From Microbulbifer agarilyticus S89 (GTDB lineage: Bacteria; Pseudomonadota; Gammaproteobacteria; Pseudomonadales; Cellvibrionaceae), in the NCBI RefSeq assembly GCF_000220505.1, contig NZ_AFPJ01000005.1, positions 1 to 57,502 on the forward strand: a DNA stretch of 57,502 nt, read 5' to 3'. The notes below the pieces were generated by a model. That model searched no databases, had not been told where the DNA came from, and was given only the letters and a program-made list of their open reading frames with translations. The translations under genes and the position numbers were made by a program. Shown piece by piece: positions 28,358-36,841 of the stretch (its first letter is position 1; every line of letters starts with the position of its first letter).

Positions 28358-29332
28358 ATGGGACTTTTGGTCAAAGGCGAGTGGAAAGATCGCTGGTACG
28401 AAACCGACAAAAGCGGTGGTGAGTTTGAGCGCGAAGCGGCGCAGCTGCGCAACTGGGTGACCGCCGACGGCAGTGCCGGCCCCAGCGGCGAGGGCGGCTT
28501 TGCCGCGGAAAAGGGCCGCTACCACCTGTACGTTTCCCTCGCCTGCCCCTGGGCACACCGCACACTGATTTTCCGCAAGCTGAAGGGACTGGAAGACTAC
28601 ATCAGCGTGTCTGTGGTTAGCCCCTACATGCACGAACATGGCTGGACCTTCAATCAGGACGAAGGCAGCAGCGGCGATGCGCTGTTTGGCAGTGAATTCC
28701 TGCATCAGGTGTACACCCGCAATCGCGGTGACTATTCCGGGCGGGTGACAGTGCCGGTGCTATGGGACAAGCAGCGCAATTGCATCGTCAGTAACGAGTC
28801 GTCGGAAATCATCCGCATGTTCAACACCGCGTTCAACGATTTGACCGGAGATGACCAGGACTTCTACCCCGAGGATCTGCGCGGCGATATTGATGCCACC
28901 AACGCGCTGGTCTACGAAAACGTGAACAACGGCGTCTATCGTGCGGGTTTTGCCACCAGCAAACAGGCCTATGAGGCGGCCTACCACCGCCTGTTTGAGG
29001 TGCTGGAGCAGTTAGAACAGCGGCTGGCGGACAATCGCTACCTCACCGGAGACCGTATCACCGAGGCAGACTGGCGACTGTTTACCACGCTGGTGCGGTT
29101 CGACCCGGTGTACCACGGCCACTTCAAGTGCAACAAGCAGCGCCTGGCGGATTACCCGAACCTGTGGGGCTATGTGCGCGAGCTTTACCAGTGGCCCGGG
29201 GTTGCGGAGACGGTGGATTTCCACCATATCAAAACCCATTACTACGCCAGTCACCTGAACATTAACCCTACCGGTATCGTGCCCGTTGGCCCGGAACTGG
29301 ATTACGTCGCCCCCCACGGCCGCGGCGCCTGA
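28358..29332 (+). CDS. Glutathionyl-hydroquinone reductase (Xi-class GST, YqjG-like)
   Basis: 324 residues, the length of E. coli YqjG (328). The active cysteine is C63 in YVSLACPWAHRTLI, the Xi-class signature, and the protein continues with SPYMHEHGWTF and, later, YPEDLRGDIDATNALVYENVNNGVYRAGFA. It reduces glutathionyl-hydroquinones back to hydroquinones using glutathione, in the cytoplasm. CGGAGC lies before the ATG. With DoxX it forms a yqjF-yqjG-like pair. Family and reaction are well supported. Confidence 0.95.
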   Translation: MGLLVKGEWKDRWYETDKSGGEFEREAAQLRNWVTADGSAGPSGEGGFAAEKGRYHLYVSLACPWAHRTLIFRKLKGLEDYISVSVVSPYMHEHGWTFNQDEGSSGDALFGSEFLHQVYTRNRGDYSGRVTVPVLWDKQRNCIVSNESSEIIRMFNTAFNDLTGDDQDFYPEDLRGDIDATNALVYENVNNGVYRAGFATSKQAYEAAYHRLFEVLEQLEQRLADNRYLTGDRITEADWRLFTTLVRFDPVYHGHFKCNKQRLADYPNLWGYVRELYQWPGVAETVDFHHIKTHYYASHLNINPTGIVPVGPELDYVAPHGRGA

Positions 29333-29371
29333 CCGGACATCCGCGTAGCGTCAATGAGACCAAGTCCGCAG

Positions 29372-29410
29372 CGTTGACTGCGCCAGTGGATAAGCATGGC
29401 GCGGTCAGCG
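29372..29410. repeat. Imperfect inverted repeat after the hydroquinone reductase
   Basis: Fourteen-base arms (29372-29385 and 29397-29410) pair with only two G.U-type differences around an 11-base loop, 40 bases past the reductase stop. No U-tract follows, so it is a possible weak terminator only. Confidence 0.5.
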
Positions 29411-29533
29411 TATTATCCCGCAGACGTTTTTGCCCGCGAGAGAGGCCATATTTCGATACCCAAAATGCTGAGGCACCGGGTGTTGGATGGGGTTGTGGAA
29501 CACCGGGCAACTAGATTGCGGTAAGAGATAATT

Positions 29534-30145
29534 ATGCGGATTTTTGTACTAACGACGGGGCGCTCTGGATCTACGACGTTCGCCGAGGCCTGCACGCACA
29601 TCGACGGCATGACCTGTGGCCACGAAATTCACGAGGGCAAGATTCAGGGCCGCCTGGAGTACCCGGACAACCACATCGAATCGGATAATCGACTCGTTTG
29701 GTTCCTGGGCACGTTGGATCAAATGTACGACGACGAAGACACCTTCTATGTGCACTTGACCCGTGACCCAGAGAAAATCGCGCGTAGCTACCGCGATCGC
29801 TGGCAGGGCGTAATCTGCATAGCACGACATTTCTATCACGGCATTCTGATGTGTCGCAAAAAGCCCGATATGGAAACGGCGCTGGATGCCTGTCGACTGA
29901 TGGTCGACACGGTGCAGGACAACGTGGCCTTCTTCCTACGCAACCGCGACAACTGGGTGACGGTGCGTATGGAGCACCTGGAAGAAGACTTCTTCAAGTT
30001 TATGAACGCCGCCGGTGTTGAGGGCGATCGGGACAAGATCCGCACCACCCTGCGCACCGTGATCAACGGCAACAAGTACCTGCGCAAGAAGAAGAGTCTG
30101 CTGTACAAGGTGCGCTCCCTCTACTCCTCCCGTTTCCTGCGCTGA
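29534..30145 (+). CDS. Small sulfotransferase-family protein
   Basis: 203 residues, shorter than most sulfotransferases (250-330). The N terminus holds the 5'-phosphosulfate loop TTGRSGSTTF (7-16), and VHLTRDPEKIARSYRDRW (about 75-92) has the Arg and Ser of the 3'-phosphate-binding motif. A basic C terminus (NKYLRKKKSLLYKVRSLYSSRFLR) is unusual. It probably transfers sulfate from PAPS to a carbohydrate or other acceptor; the acceptor is unknown. No signal peptide. It stands alone between spacers of about 200 and 143 bases. The latter contains GCGCGG-TTTAA-CCGCGC at 30170-30186. Family moderately confident. Confidence 0.7.
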   Translation: MRIFVLTTGRSGSTTFAEACTHIDGMTCGHEIHEGKIQGRLEYPDNHIESDNRLVWFLGTLDQMYDDEDTFYVHLTRDPEKIARSYRDRWQGVICIARHFYHGILMCRKKPDMETALDACRLMVDTVQDNVAFFLRNRDNWVTVRMEHLEEDFFKFMNAAGVEGDRDKIRTTLRTVINGNKYLRKKKSLLYKVRSLYSSRFLR

Positions 30146-30288
30146 TCATCCCCGATTTGGCTGCGGCTGGCGCGGTTTAACCGCGCTCGCCGCCTGCGCT
30201 GCCCCGCCAAAGCAGTTCTGCTCTGATTGCGCTGCTGCCATCGCCTCGCGGCTATACTGGAGGCAATTTGCCAGCCTTGGAGATCCCA

Positions 30289-30888
30289 ATGAAACTCTTT
30301 TACAGCCCCGGCGCCTGCTCGCTGTCACCCCATATTGTTGCCTGTGAGGCGGGTATCGACCTGGCGCTGTGCAAGGTCAACCTGAAAACCAAGGAAATGG
30401 ATGGCGGTGGTAATTTTGCCGAGGTCAACCCCAAGGGACAGGTGCCGGCCCTGCAGCTGGAGGGGGGAGAATTACTGACCGAGGGCCCGGCCATCGTACA
30501 GTTTCTCGCCGAACAGAAACCGGAAAAAAACCTGGCACCTCAATATGGCTCGCTGGCGCATTACCGGGTGCTGGAGTGGCTGAATTATCTGGCGACAGAA
30601 GTGCACAAGTCCTTCATCCCCTTGTTCTGGGGTGGCAGCGATGCGGACAAGGACATGGCGCGCAAGAAACTGGCCAAGCGCTTTCAGTACATCGAAGACG
30701 CCATGGCAGGCGACTACCTGATGGGCGACGATTTCTGCATCGCCGATGCCTATCTGTTCACCGTGTATAACTGGTGCAAACTTGTTGAAGTCGACACCAG
30801 CGCCTGGCCGCAGCTAGCGGCCTTCGCCGCGCGTATGTCCCAGCGCCCGGGGGTACAGCAAGCACTCAAGGCCGAGGGGCTGATCTGA
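30289..30888 (+). CDS. Beta-class glutathione S-transferase
   Basis: 199 residues (E. coli GstA 201). The start at 30289 follows GGAG by six bases and gives MKLFYSPGACSLSPHI, the exact beta-class start with the active cysteine C10; the longer reading adds seven residues before it. The thioredoxin fold (1-80, with NPKGQVPALQLEGGELLTE giving the cis-proline) is followed by an all-helical domain (MGDDFCIADAYLF near 146-158 is the N-capping box). It conjugates or binds glutathione with electrophiles in the cytoplasm. Convergent with the neighbouring exporter gene, nine bases apart. Confidence 0.95.
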   Translation: MKLFYSPGACSLSPHIVACEAGIDLALCKVNLKTKEMDGGGNFAEVNPKGQVPALQLEGGELLTEGPAIVQFLAEQKPEKNLAPQYGSLAHYRVLEWLNYLATEVHKSFIPLFWGGSDADKDMARKKLAKRFQYIEDAMAGDYLMGDDFCIADAYLFTVYNWCKLVEVDTSAWPQLAAFAARMSQRPGVQQALKAEGLI

Positions 30889-30897
30889 CCCGCGCCG

Positions 30898-32142
30898 TCA
30901 CTTCCTCTCTGAAATCTCGATCGGCCGGCGCGCTTTCGCGACAAATAGCACCAGGCACAGCGCGGCGGCCGAACAGCACAACATACCCAGCGCAATCGGC
31001 ACCAGGGTGCCGGTGTGCACCGCACTCACCGTCCCGCCAAGTACCCCGCCAAAGATAAACAGCGAGGCGCCGAACAGCGCATTCGCGGTACCGCTGATGG
31101 AGGGGAAGAACTCCAGGTAACAGGCTGCCGAGTTCGGCGTGATCAGGCCGATGGTAGACATTGCCAGCACCAGCGGGATCATCCACGCCAGCAGAGGTTG
31201 CTGCGCGCCGTAGTAGAGGGTGCTGGCCAGCAGCAGCGCACAAAACACCAGTTGCAGCGCGATGCCCGCCAGCAGGATCTGGCGCGGCTCGAAGACCTTC
31301 AGCAGGCGGATATTCAGCTGTACCAGAATGACCAGCCCCAGCACGCAGCTGCCGAACAGAATCGGGAAGGTCTGCGGACTGACCCCGAAATGCTCCATAA
31401 ACACAAACGGCGCGGTGGTGATGTAGATAAACATGCAACCGCTGACAAATGCCTGCCCAAACAAAAAGCCCAGTGCCCGTGGGGTGCGGAAAATTTCCGC
31501 ATAGCCCTGAAACATACTGCGGCGGGACTGGCGCTGGCGCCGCGCCCGGCGAAAGCGCGACACCGTTTCCGGCAGAATGCCGCGCACCAGCACCATCATG
31601 GCCAGGCCGTAGACCAGCAAGAAGATAAAGATCGCGTGCCAGTCGCCGAAGGTCAGCAGGGTGGAGCCGATTACCGGTGCCACCATCGGTGCGATCAGCA
31701 TCATGGTGGCAATCAGCGACATGATGCGCGCCGCCTCGCGGCCGTGATACAGGTCGCGCACGATGGCACCACAGATCACCGTGGCAAAACCGCCGCCCGC
31801 GGCCTGGAAGAAGCGCAGCGCCACCAGCATTTCCACACTGTTGGCAAACAGAATCAGTGTGGTGCTGACAATAAACACGCTAAGGCCAATGGTCCCCACC
31901 AGTATTCGCCCCCAGCGGTCCGATAGCGGGCCACCAAACAGCTGTCCCAGGGCAAAGCCCAGCAGATAGCTGGAAACCGAGTGCTGCACCTGTGCGACTT
32001 CCACGCCCAGCGCTACCGCCATCGCAGGAATGGCCGGAAGATAGGTGTCGATGGCAAATGGCGTCAGCGCTACCAGCGCAGCGAGACAGGGGGCGAGCCA
32101 GCGCGGCGGACGGCCGTCGGCGTCGAAGAAATTCGGGGGCAT
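30898..32142 (-). CDS. Bcr/CflA family multidrug efflux MFS transporter
   Basis: 414 residues with twelve membrane helices. The N-terminal half has LTPFAIDTYLPAIPAMA, the Bcr/CflA signature with the conserved Asp-Tyr pair in helix 1, and the MFS loop GGPLSDRWGRI in the first cytoplasmic turn. The family exports bicyclomycin, chloramphenicol and other small molecules by proton antiport; a substrate cannot be inferred. It is convergent with the GST gene. The spacer 32143-32398 to the hexR-like gene shows no clear operator. A 14-base unit repeated near 32389-32417 (AGTGCTT..CTTC) runs into the end of that gene. Confidence 0.93.
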   Translation of the reverse strand: MPPNFFDADGRPPRWLAPCLAALVALTPFAIDTYLPAIPAMAVALGVEVAQVQHSVSSYLLGFALGQLFGGPLSDRWGRILVGTIGLSVFIVSTTLILFANSVEMLVALRFFQAAGGGFATVICGAIVRDLYHGREAARIMSLIATMMLIAPMVAPVIGSTLLTFGDWHAIFIFLLVYGLAMMVLVRGILPETVSRFRRARRQRQSRRSMFQGYAEIFRTPRALGFLFGQAFVSGCMFIYITTAPFVFMEHFGVSPQTFPILFGSCVLGLVILVQLNIRLLKVFEPRQILLAGIALQLVFCALLLASTLYYGAQQPLLAWMIPLVLAMSTIGLITPNSAACYLEFFPSISGTANALFGASLFIFGGVLGGTVSAVHTGTLVPIALGMLCCSAAALCLVLFVAKARRPIEISERK

Positions 32143-32398
32143 AACAAACCGGTAAATAAGGAAGCTTGAGGCACGGCGACAGCGCTTTATATGGGCCGCA
32201 AGTTAGGGTCCGCGAGCCAATGGTCACAGCCTGGGCGCCGGCGCAGATTACCTGCGGGCGGCGGCATAGTAGCGGGCGCGCCCGGCAGATGCCATGGGCG
32301 CTGGGGAATATGCGGTCAGTGGTTTTTCTGCAGAGATGGGGTAATCGCTACCAAGAGGGGCGTGTTCAAAGCAGATCGTTGCTGTTAGTGCTTTTCTT

Positions 32399-33253
32399 CT
32401 AGTGCTTCTCTTCGCGCAAATTGTACAGACCCTGTTTCAGCTTCAGCAGGTGTTCCTGCAGCTGCGGGCCCTTGCGCTGGGCAACGCCGATGGCGAGCAC
32501 GTCGATCACCACCAGGTGGGCGATGCGGGAAGACAGCGGGGTGTAGAGTTCGATGTCTTCTTCTACATCCACCTCCAGCGGGATGCTGGATTGGCGGGTC
32601 ATGGGTGAACCGCTGGGGCCGAGGCCAATCACCGTGGCGCCCTGCTGCTTGGCCATTTCCATGGAGCGCAGCAGCGAGGACGTGCGGCCACTCTGGGAGA
32701 TGGCAACCACCACGTCGCCGGGCTGCATACTCATGGCCGACATGCTCTGCATATGGTGGTCGGAGTGGGCGGCGGTAGCCATTTGCAGGCGGAAGAACTT
32801 GTGCTGGGCGTCGGCAGCCACGGCACCGGAGGCACCAAAACCGAAGAATTCCACGCGCTTGGCGGCGGCGATGGCAGAAATTGCCGCTTCCAGGGCGCGG
32901 CCATCAATCTTGTCGCGTACGTTCAGCAGGGTATCGACGGTGGAGTCGAATACCTTGCGTTTGTATTCGGCGATGGAGTCGGTTTCAGTGACCGCGATCT
33001 GGCCAAAACTCGGGCTGGAAGCCAGCTGCTGGGCCAGGTTCAGTTTGAATTCCTGGAAGCCAGAGCAGCCCACGGCGCGGCAGAAGCGCACCACGGTCGG
33101 TTCGCTCACCTGTGCCTCGGTGGCGAGATCGACAATACGCATATGAATGATTTCGCCCGGATTGGCGAGGATATATTCCGCAACCTTGCGCTCTGACTTG
33201 CGCATGGAACTCAGCTGTTCGCTGATTTTTTGCGTGACTTCCGCTGGCTTCAC
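32399..33253 (-). CDS. RpiR/HexR-family transcriptional regulator
   Basis: 284 residues from a GTG; GAAGGTG lies six bases upstream. An RpiR-type helix-turn-helix at the N terminus (KSERKVAEYILANPGEIIHMRIVDLA, then VSEPTVVRFCRAVGCSGFQEFK) is followed by a SIS sugar-phosphate-binding domain (RVEFFGFGASGAVAADAQHKFF, AISQSGRTSSLLRSMEMA). HexR proteins of Pseudomonas and Shewanella repress central carbon genes and respond to 2-keto-3-deoxy-6-phosphogluconate, and the length and domain match suggest HexR. The usual zwf-pgl-eda or pyk neighbours are absent here, so the symbol is left open. Divergent from uvrD. Confidence 0.92.
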   Translation of the reverse strand: MKPAEVTQKISEQLSSMRKSERKVAEYILANPGEIIHMRIVDLATEAQVSEPTVVRFCRAVGCSGFQEFKLNLAQQLASSPSFGQIAVTETDSIAEYKRKVFDSTVDTLLNVRDKIDGRALEAAISAIAAAKRVEFFGFGASGAVAADAQHKFFRLQMATAAHSDHHMQSMSAMSMQPGDVVVAISQSGRTSSLLRSMEMAKQQGATVIGLGPSGSPMTRQSSIPLEVDVEEDIELYTPLSSRIAHLVVIDVLAIGVAQRKGPQLQEHLLKLKQGLYNLREEKH

Positions 33254-33349
33254 GACAACACCTTCTATGGTTCAAGTTGTGCAGTTTAGCGGCATGGCTC
33301 GGTGCTGGCGAGTGTTGGTGTCACGGAGCTTGATGTGAAGGGCCTGATG

Positions 33350-33444
33350 CCGGGTATCGCCTTGTGGGACCGTCTGCGGCCAGGACGGCCGCAGCCGAGC
33401 CCCCAGGGATGGGTTTACGGCGTGTCCCGCAAGGCGATACCCGG
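33350..33444 (+). repeat. Structured intergenic repeat, copy C
   Basis: Outer arms 33350-33370 and 33424-33444 pair over 21 bases with one G.U, starting CCGGGTATCGCC. The inner hairpin has 8-base arms CTGCGGCC/GGCCGCAG (33374-33381, 33387-33394) around loop AGGAC. The core 33395-33423 contains CCCAGGGATGGGTT and differs from copies A and B by a few substitutions and one gap. Both stems differ in sequence from those copies yet remain paired. It lies between the hexR-like gene and uvrD, ending 90 bases before uvrD. Confidence 0.85.
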
Positions 33445-33534
33445 TAGCAGGTCCGCCACTGCACTGGAAAAAGACCGCCCACAAACCCTGTTTATATACC
33501 CAGTTCTCCCCCCACCCCTGATACAATCCGCCCC

Positions 33535-35751
33535 ATGGACGTATCTGAACTTTTAGACCCCCTCAACGACCCCCAGCGCGAAGCCGTGGCCGCGCCTCCG
33601 GGCAATCAATTGGTTCTGGCCGGTGCCGGCTCGGGCAAGACCCGCGTGCTGGTGCACCGTATCGCCTGGCTGATGCAGGTGGAGGGGGCGTCGCCCTACT
33701 CCATTATGGCGGTGACCTTTACTAACAAGGCCGCGCGCGAGATGCGCGGGCGTATCGAGGAACTGCTCGGGGTAAACACCTTTGGCATGTGGGTGGGTAC
33801 CTTCCACGGCCTCGCCCATCGGTTGCTGCGCGCGCACTGGCAGGAAGCGAAGCTGCCGCAGAATTTCCAGATTCTCGATTCAGACGACCAGCTGCGCCTG
33901 ATCAAGCGGGTGCAGAACGAACTGGGTCTGGACGAGAAGAAGTGGTCGCCGCGGGAAACCCAGTGGTGGATCGGCGCGCAGAAGGATGAGGGTATCCGTC
34001 CCCAGTATATCCAGCTGACCGGTGACCCATGGTTGCAGACCATGGTGCGTATCTACAGCGCCTATGAAGAGGCCTGCCAGCGCGCCGGTGTGGTGGACTT
34101 TGGCGAGCTGCTACTGCGGGCCCACGAACTGCTGCTGAACAACGACAGCATCCTCGCGCATTACCGCCGCCGCTTCCCGTTTATCCTGGTGGACGAATTC
34201 CAGGATACCAACACCATTCAATACGCGTGGTTGCGCCTGCTTGCCGGCGACCAATGTGCGATCACCGCGGTGGGCGATGACGACCAGTCCATCTACGGCT
34301 GGCGCGGCGCCAAGATCGAGAACATCCAGCACTTCGAAGCGGACCTGAAAGAGGTGCAGACGGTACGCCTGGAGCAGAACTACCGCTCGACCAGCACCAT
34401 CCTGAACGCTGCCAATGCGGTGATTGCGCACAACTCCGGCCGCCTCGGCAAACAGCTGTGGACCGAGGGCGACAAGGGCGAGCCGATCTCCCTGTATTCC
34501 GCCTACAACGAACAGGATGAAGCGCGCTTTATTGTCGAGCGCATTCAGGACTGGGTGCGTGACGGCAACCGCCGCGACAGCATTGCCATTCTGTACCGCT
34601 CCAACGCCCAGTCGCGGGTGCTGGAAGAGGGCCTGTTGCGTGAGCAGGTGCCCTATCGCATCTACGGTGGCCAGCGCTTCTACGAGCGTATGGAAATCAA
34701 GAATGCGCTGTCCTACATGCGCCTGATGACCAACCGCCACGACGACACCTCATTCGAGCGGGTGGTGAACACGCCTACCCGCGGCATCGGTGCGCGCACC
34801 GTGGATACGGTGCGGGGGTTCGCGCGCGAGCACGGCTGTTCCCTGTGGAGCGCTGCGGAAAAGATGTTGCAGCAAAAGGTGCTTGCTGCCCGTGCCGGCA
34901 ATGCGCTGGCGAACTTCCTCAGCCTGATCGACGCACTGGATGAAGAGAGCACCGACAAGACCCTCGACCATATCGCCGAGCTCGCCATCGAGCAGACCGG
35001 CCTGATCGAATTCCACGGCAAGGAGAAAGGCGAGAAGGGTCAGACTCGTGTGGAAAACTTGCAGGAACTGGTCAGTGCCTGCCGCGGCTTCGACGGAATT
35101 CCCACCGCCGATGCCGATGGCGAAGCGGTGGATGAAGAGGAAATCCCCCTGCTGAACCAGTTCCTCGACAGCGCCGCCCTGGATGCCGGCGAAGGCCAGG
35201 CGGACGAGTTTGAAGATGCGGTGCAGTTGATGACCCTGCACTCCGCCAAGGGCCTGGAATTCCCGCTGGTATTTATGGCCGGTGTGGAAGAAAACCTGTT
35301 CCCGCACAAAATGTCGGCCCAGGAACCCGGGCGCATGGAGGAAGAGCGTCGCCTGTGTTACGTGGGTATCACCCGTGCCATGCAGAAGCTGTACATCACC
35401 TATGCGGAAAGCCGCCGTCTGTTCGGCAGCGAGACCTACAACAAGCCGTCGCGATTTGTGAGCGAGATTCCGGTGGAGTATATCCACGAGGTGCGCCTGA
35501 AAACCGAAGTCTCCAAACCGCTGTTCCAGCCAAATTACGGGCGAGTGGGCCAGTTCTCCGACCCGGCCCCAGACTTCGATGATGACCTGCCTCCACTGGC
35601 CCTGGGTGGCCGTGTGGACCACGCCAAATTCGGCGAAGGCACCGTCGTGCAGTTTGAAGGCTCCGGCCCGCGCGCGCGGGTACAGGTCAACTTCGACGAC
35701 GCCGGCAGCAAATGGCTGGTAGTATCCATGGCCAAGCTGCAGCCGCTGTAA
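33535..35751 (+). CDS. uvrD: DNA helicase II
   Basis: 738 residues (E. coli UvrD 720). Superfamily 1A helicase with all motifs in order: Walker A GAGSGKT at 30-36, VTFTNKAAREMRGRI, the DEFQDTN motif II, GDDDQSIYGWRGA (motif III), QNYRST (motif IV), LMTLHSAKGLEFP (motif V) and YVGITRA (motif VI), and a C-terminal tail with the LGGRVDHAKFGEGTVVQFEGSG segment that binds partner proteins. It unwinds DNA in nucleotide excision and mismatch repair. The ATG at 33535 matches the usual UvrD start, MDVSELLDPLNDPQREAV; no strong ribosome site is visible. Near certain. Confidence 0.98.
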   Translation: MDVSELLDPLNDPQREAVAAPPGNQLVLAGAGSGKTRVLVHRIAWLMQVEGASPYSIMAVTFTNKAAREMRGRIEELLGVNTFGMWVGTFHGLAHRLLRAHWQEAKLPQNFQILDSDDQLRLIKRVQNELGLDEKKWSPRETQWWIGAQKDEGIRPQYIQLTGDPWLQTMVRIYSAYEEACQRAGVVDFGELLLRAHELLLNNDSILAHYRRRFPFILVDEFQDTNTIQYAWLRLLAGDQCAITAVGDDDQSIYGWRGAKIENIQHFEADLKEVQTVRLEQNYRSTSTILNAANAVIAHNSGRLGKQLWTEGDKGEPISLYSAYNEQDEARFIVERIQDWVRDGNRRDSIAILYRSNAQSRVLEEGLLREQVPYRIYGGQRFYERMEIKNALSYMRLMTNRHDDTSFERVVNTPTRGIGARTVDTVRGFAREHGCSLWSAAEKMLQQKVLAARAGNALANFLSLIDALDEESTDKTLDHIAELAIEQTGLIEFHGKEKGEKGQTRVENLQELVSACRGFDGIPTADADGEAVDEEEIPLLNQFLDSAALDAGEGQADEFEDAVQLMTLHSAKGLEFPLVFMAGVEENLFPHKMSAQEPGRMEEERRLCYVGITRAMQKLYITYAESRRLFGSETYNKPSRFVSEIPVEYIHEVRLKTEVSKPLFQPNYGRVGQFSDPAPDFDDDLPPLALGGRVDHAKFGEGTVVQFEGSGPRARVQVNFDDAGSKWLVVSMAKLQPL

Positions 35752-35873
35752 GCACTGTGAGCGGGGTCGAGCTGGTAGGCTTGAGCGCTGAAAACTTGGA
35801 TGCGTGAACGCGCATCCGCCACCCCAAGCAGCGTGTCCGGGGTGGTGACATTGCTCGCGATCTCCAATTCCCC

Positions 35874-36602
35874 TTATTGTGTAGGCGAGCCGGATACTGG
35901 GGCATTAGAGCCAATGATTACCGGCAAACCATCCCCCAAGGCCAACAACACCCGATAGGCATGCGGTTCTTGTGGGTCGGGATAGACCAATAGATTTCCC
36001 GCGGCTTCCCCGGTAAAAAATTCCTGCTGGAACGCGGCCCAGTTTTCCTCAGAGCGTGCGTGAATTTTCGCAAGGCACAGATCGTTATTACAGGAGAAGT
36101 CACTTTCCATTGTCGGGTCTATGTGTCCGAAGAGCTCGCTTGCCCTTTGAGTGAAATTCACTGACTTCATAATGCTGGCGGAATCCGTTCCCGATATACC
36201 ATTAATGATTTCACTGAAGTTGCTACTGCCAAGAATGATTGCGGCCTCAGAACTTCTGGCTGCGCGGAGCTCGCTATCGAAGACCACCTTAGCCACGTTC
36301 AGGTCTGGGTTGACGGTGCAAGAAGAGCCATCGTCACTATTGCTGCACAACCTTTCCCACACGCTTGCGCCCTGTTTTTTGGCAATCAGATCTGCAGCAC
36401 CCATATCGTCTTCGCTCGCGCTCATTGGGTGCGGCTGACGAGCTTCCAGTCCCTGCGAGGTGACAGGGGCGGGAGAAGTGCGCTGATCAACCACCATGCG
36501 AGTTTCGCGGTCCTCTTCGGCTGTGGAAGTGCGGAAGTACTCGAAGGCGAAAAAGGCCGTTGAACAGGCAAGTGCCCCAACGAAAAAAGAAGACATTTTC
36601 AT
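35874..36602 (-). CDS. Hypothetical secreted or anchored protein
   Basis: 242 residues, not matching a family I recognise. A short hydrophobic segment (about 5-21) after MKMSS could be a signal peptide or single anchor. Residues about 25-65 are acidic and Ser/Pro-rich, then a folded part contains four cysteines (C86, C95, C171, C176), enough for two disulfides, consistent with the periplasm. Base composition looks lower in GC than the neighbours. GTGAG lies six bases before the ATG. It is convergent with uvrD across 122 bases; those contain a weak hairpin GGATGCG/CGCATCC but no clear terminator. Real but unassigned. Confidence 0.65.
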   Translation of the reverse strand: MKMSSFFVGALACSTAFFAFEYFRTSTAEEDRETRMVVDQRTSPAPVTSQGLEARQPHPMSASEDDMGAADLIAKKQGASVWERLCSNSDDGSSCTVNPDLNVAKVVFDSELRAARSSEAAIILGSSNFSEIINGISGTDSASIMKSVNFTQRASELFGHIDPTMESDFSCNNDLCLAKIHARSEENWAAFQQEFFTGEAAGNLLVYPDPQEPHAYRVLLALGDGLPVIIGSNAPVSGSPTQ

Positions 36603-36841
36603 GGCGTACTCACTTTTTTTGATGGATTTTTGTGCTGATGAGGCTCGTATGGGAAGGAAGACTTTGCAGAGGCAATCAAACGGGCAAACTCCTGTAATGT
36701 CACCGCCAGCCGCGCTATTGTGGCAGCAAAGTGACGGGGCAGTCTATTTGAATGCCGAAATGCAGGGTGATAACGTCCCCCCATAACAAGCAGCCCCGGC
36801 CTGGTCGCATAACTGGCCCAATAACGATAAATCGAATCAGC

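Noticed and set aside
29372-29410. The imperfect hairpin after the hydroquinone reductase as another copy of the structured repeat family.
   Set aside because: It lacks the CCGGGTA ends, the AGGAY inner loop and the CCCAGGGATGGGTT core.
36601-36786. A 61-codon open frame on the plus strand reading divergently from the hypothetical gene at 35874-36602.
   Set aside because: It starts at the same position as the opposite gene, has no ribosome site and no domain character.
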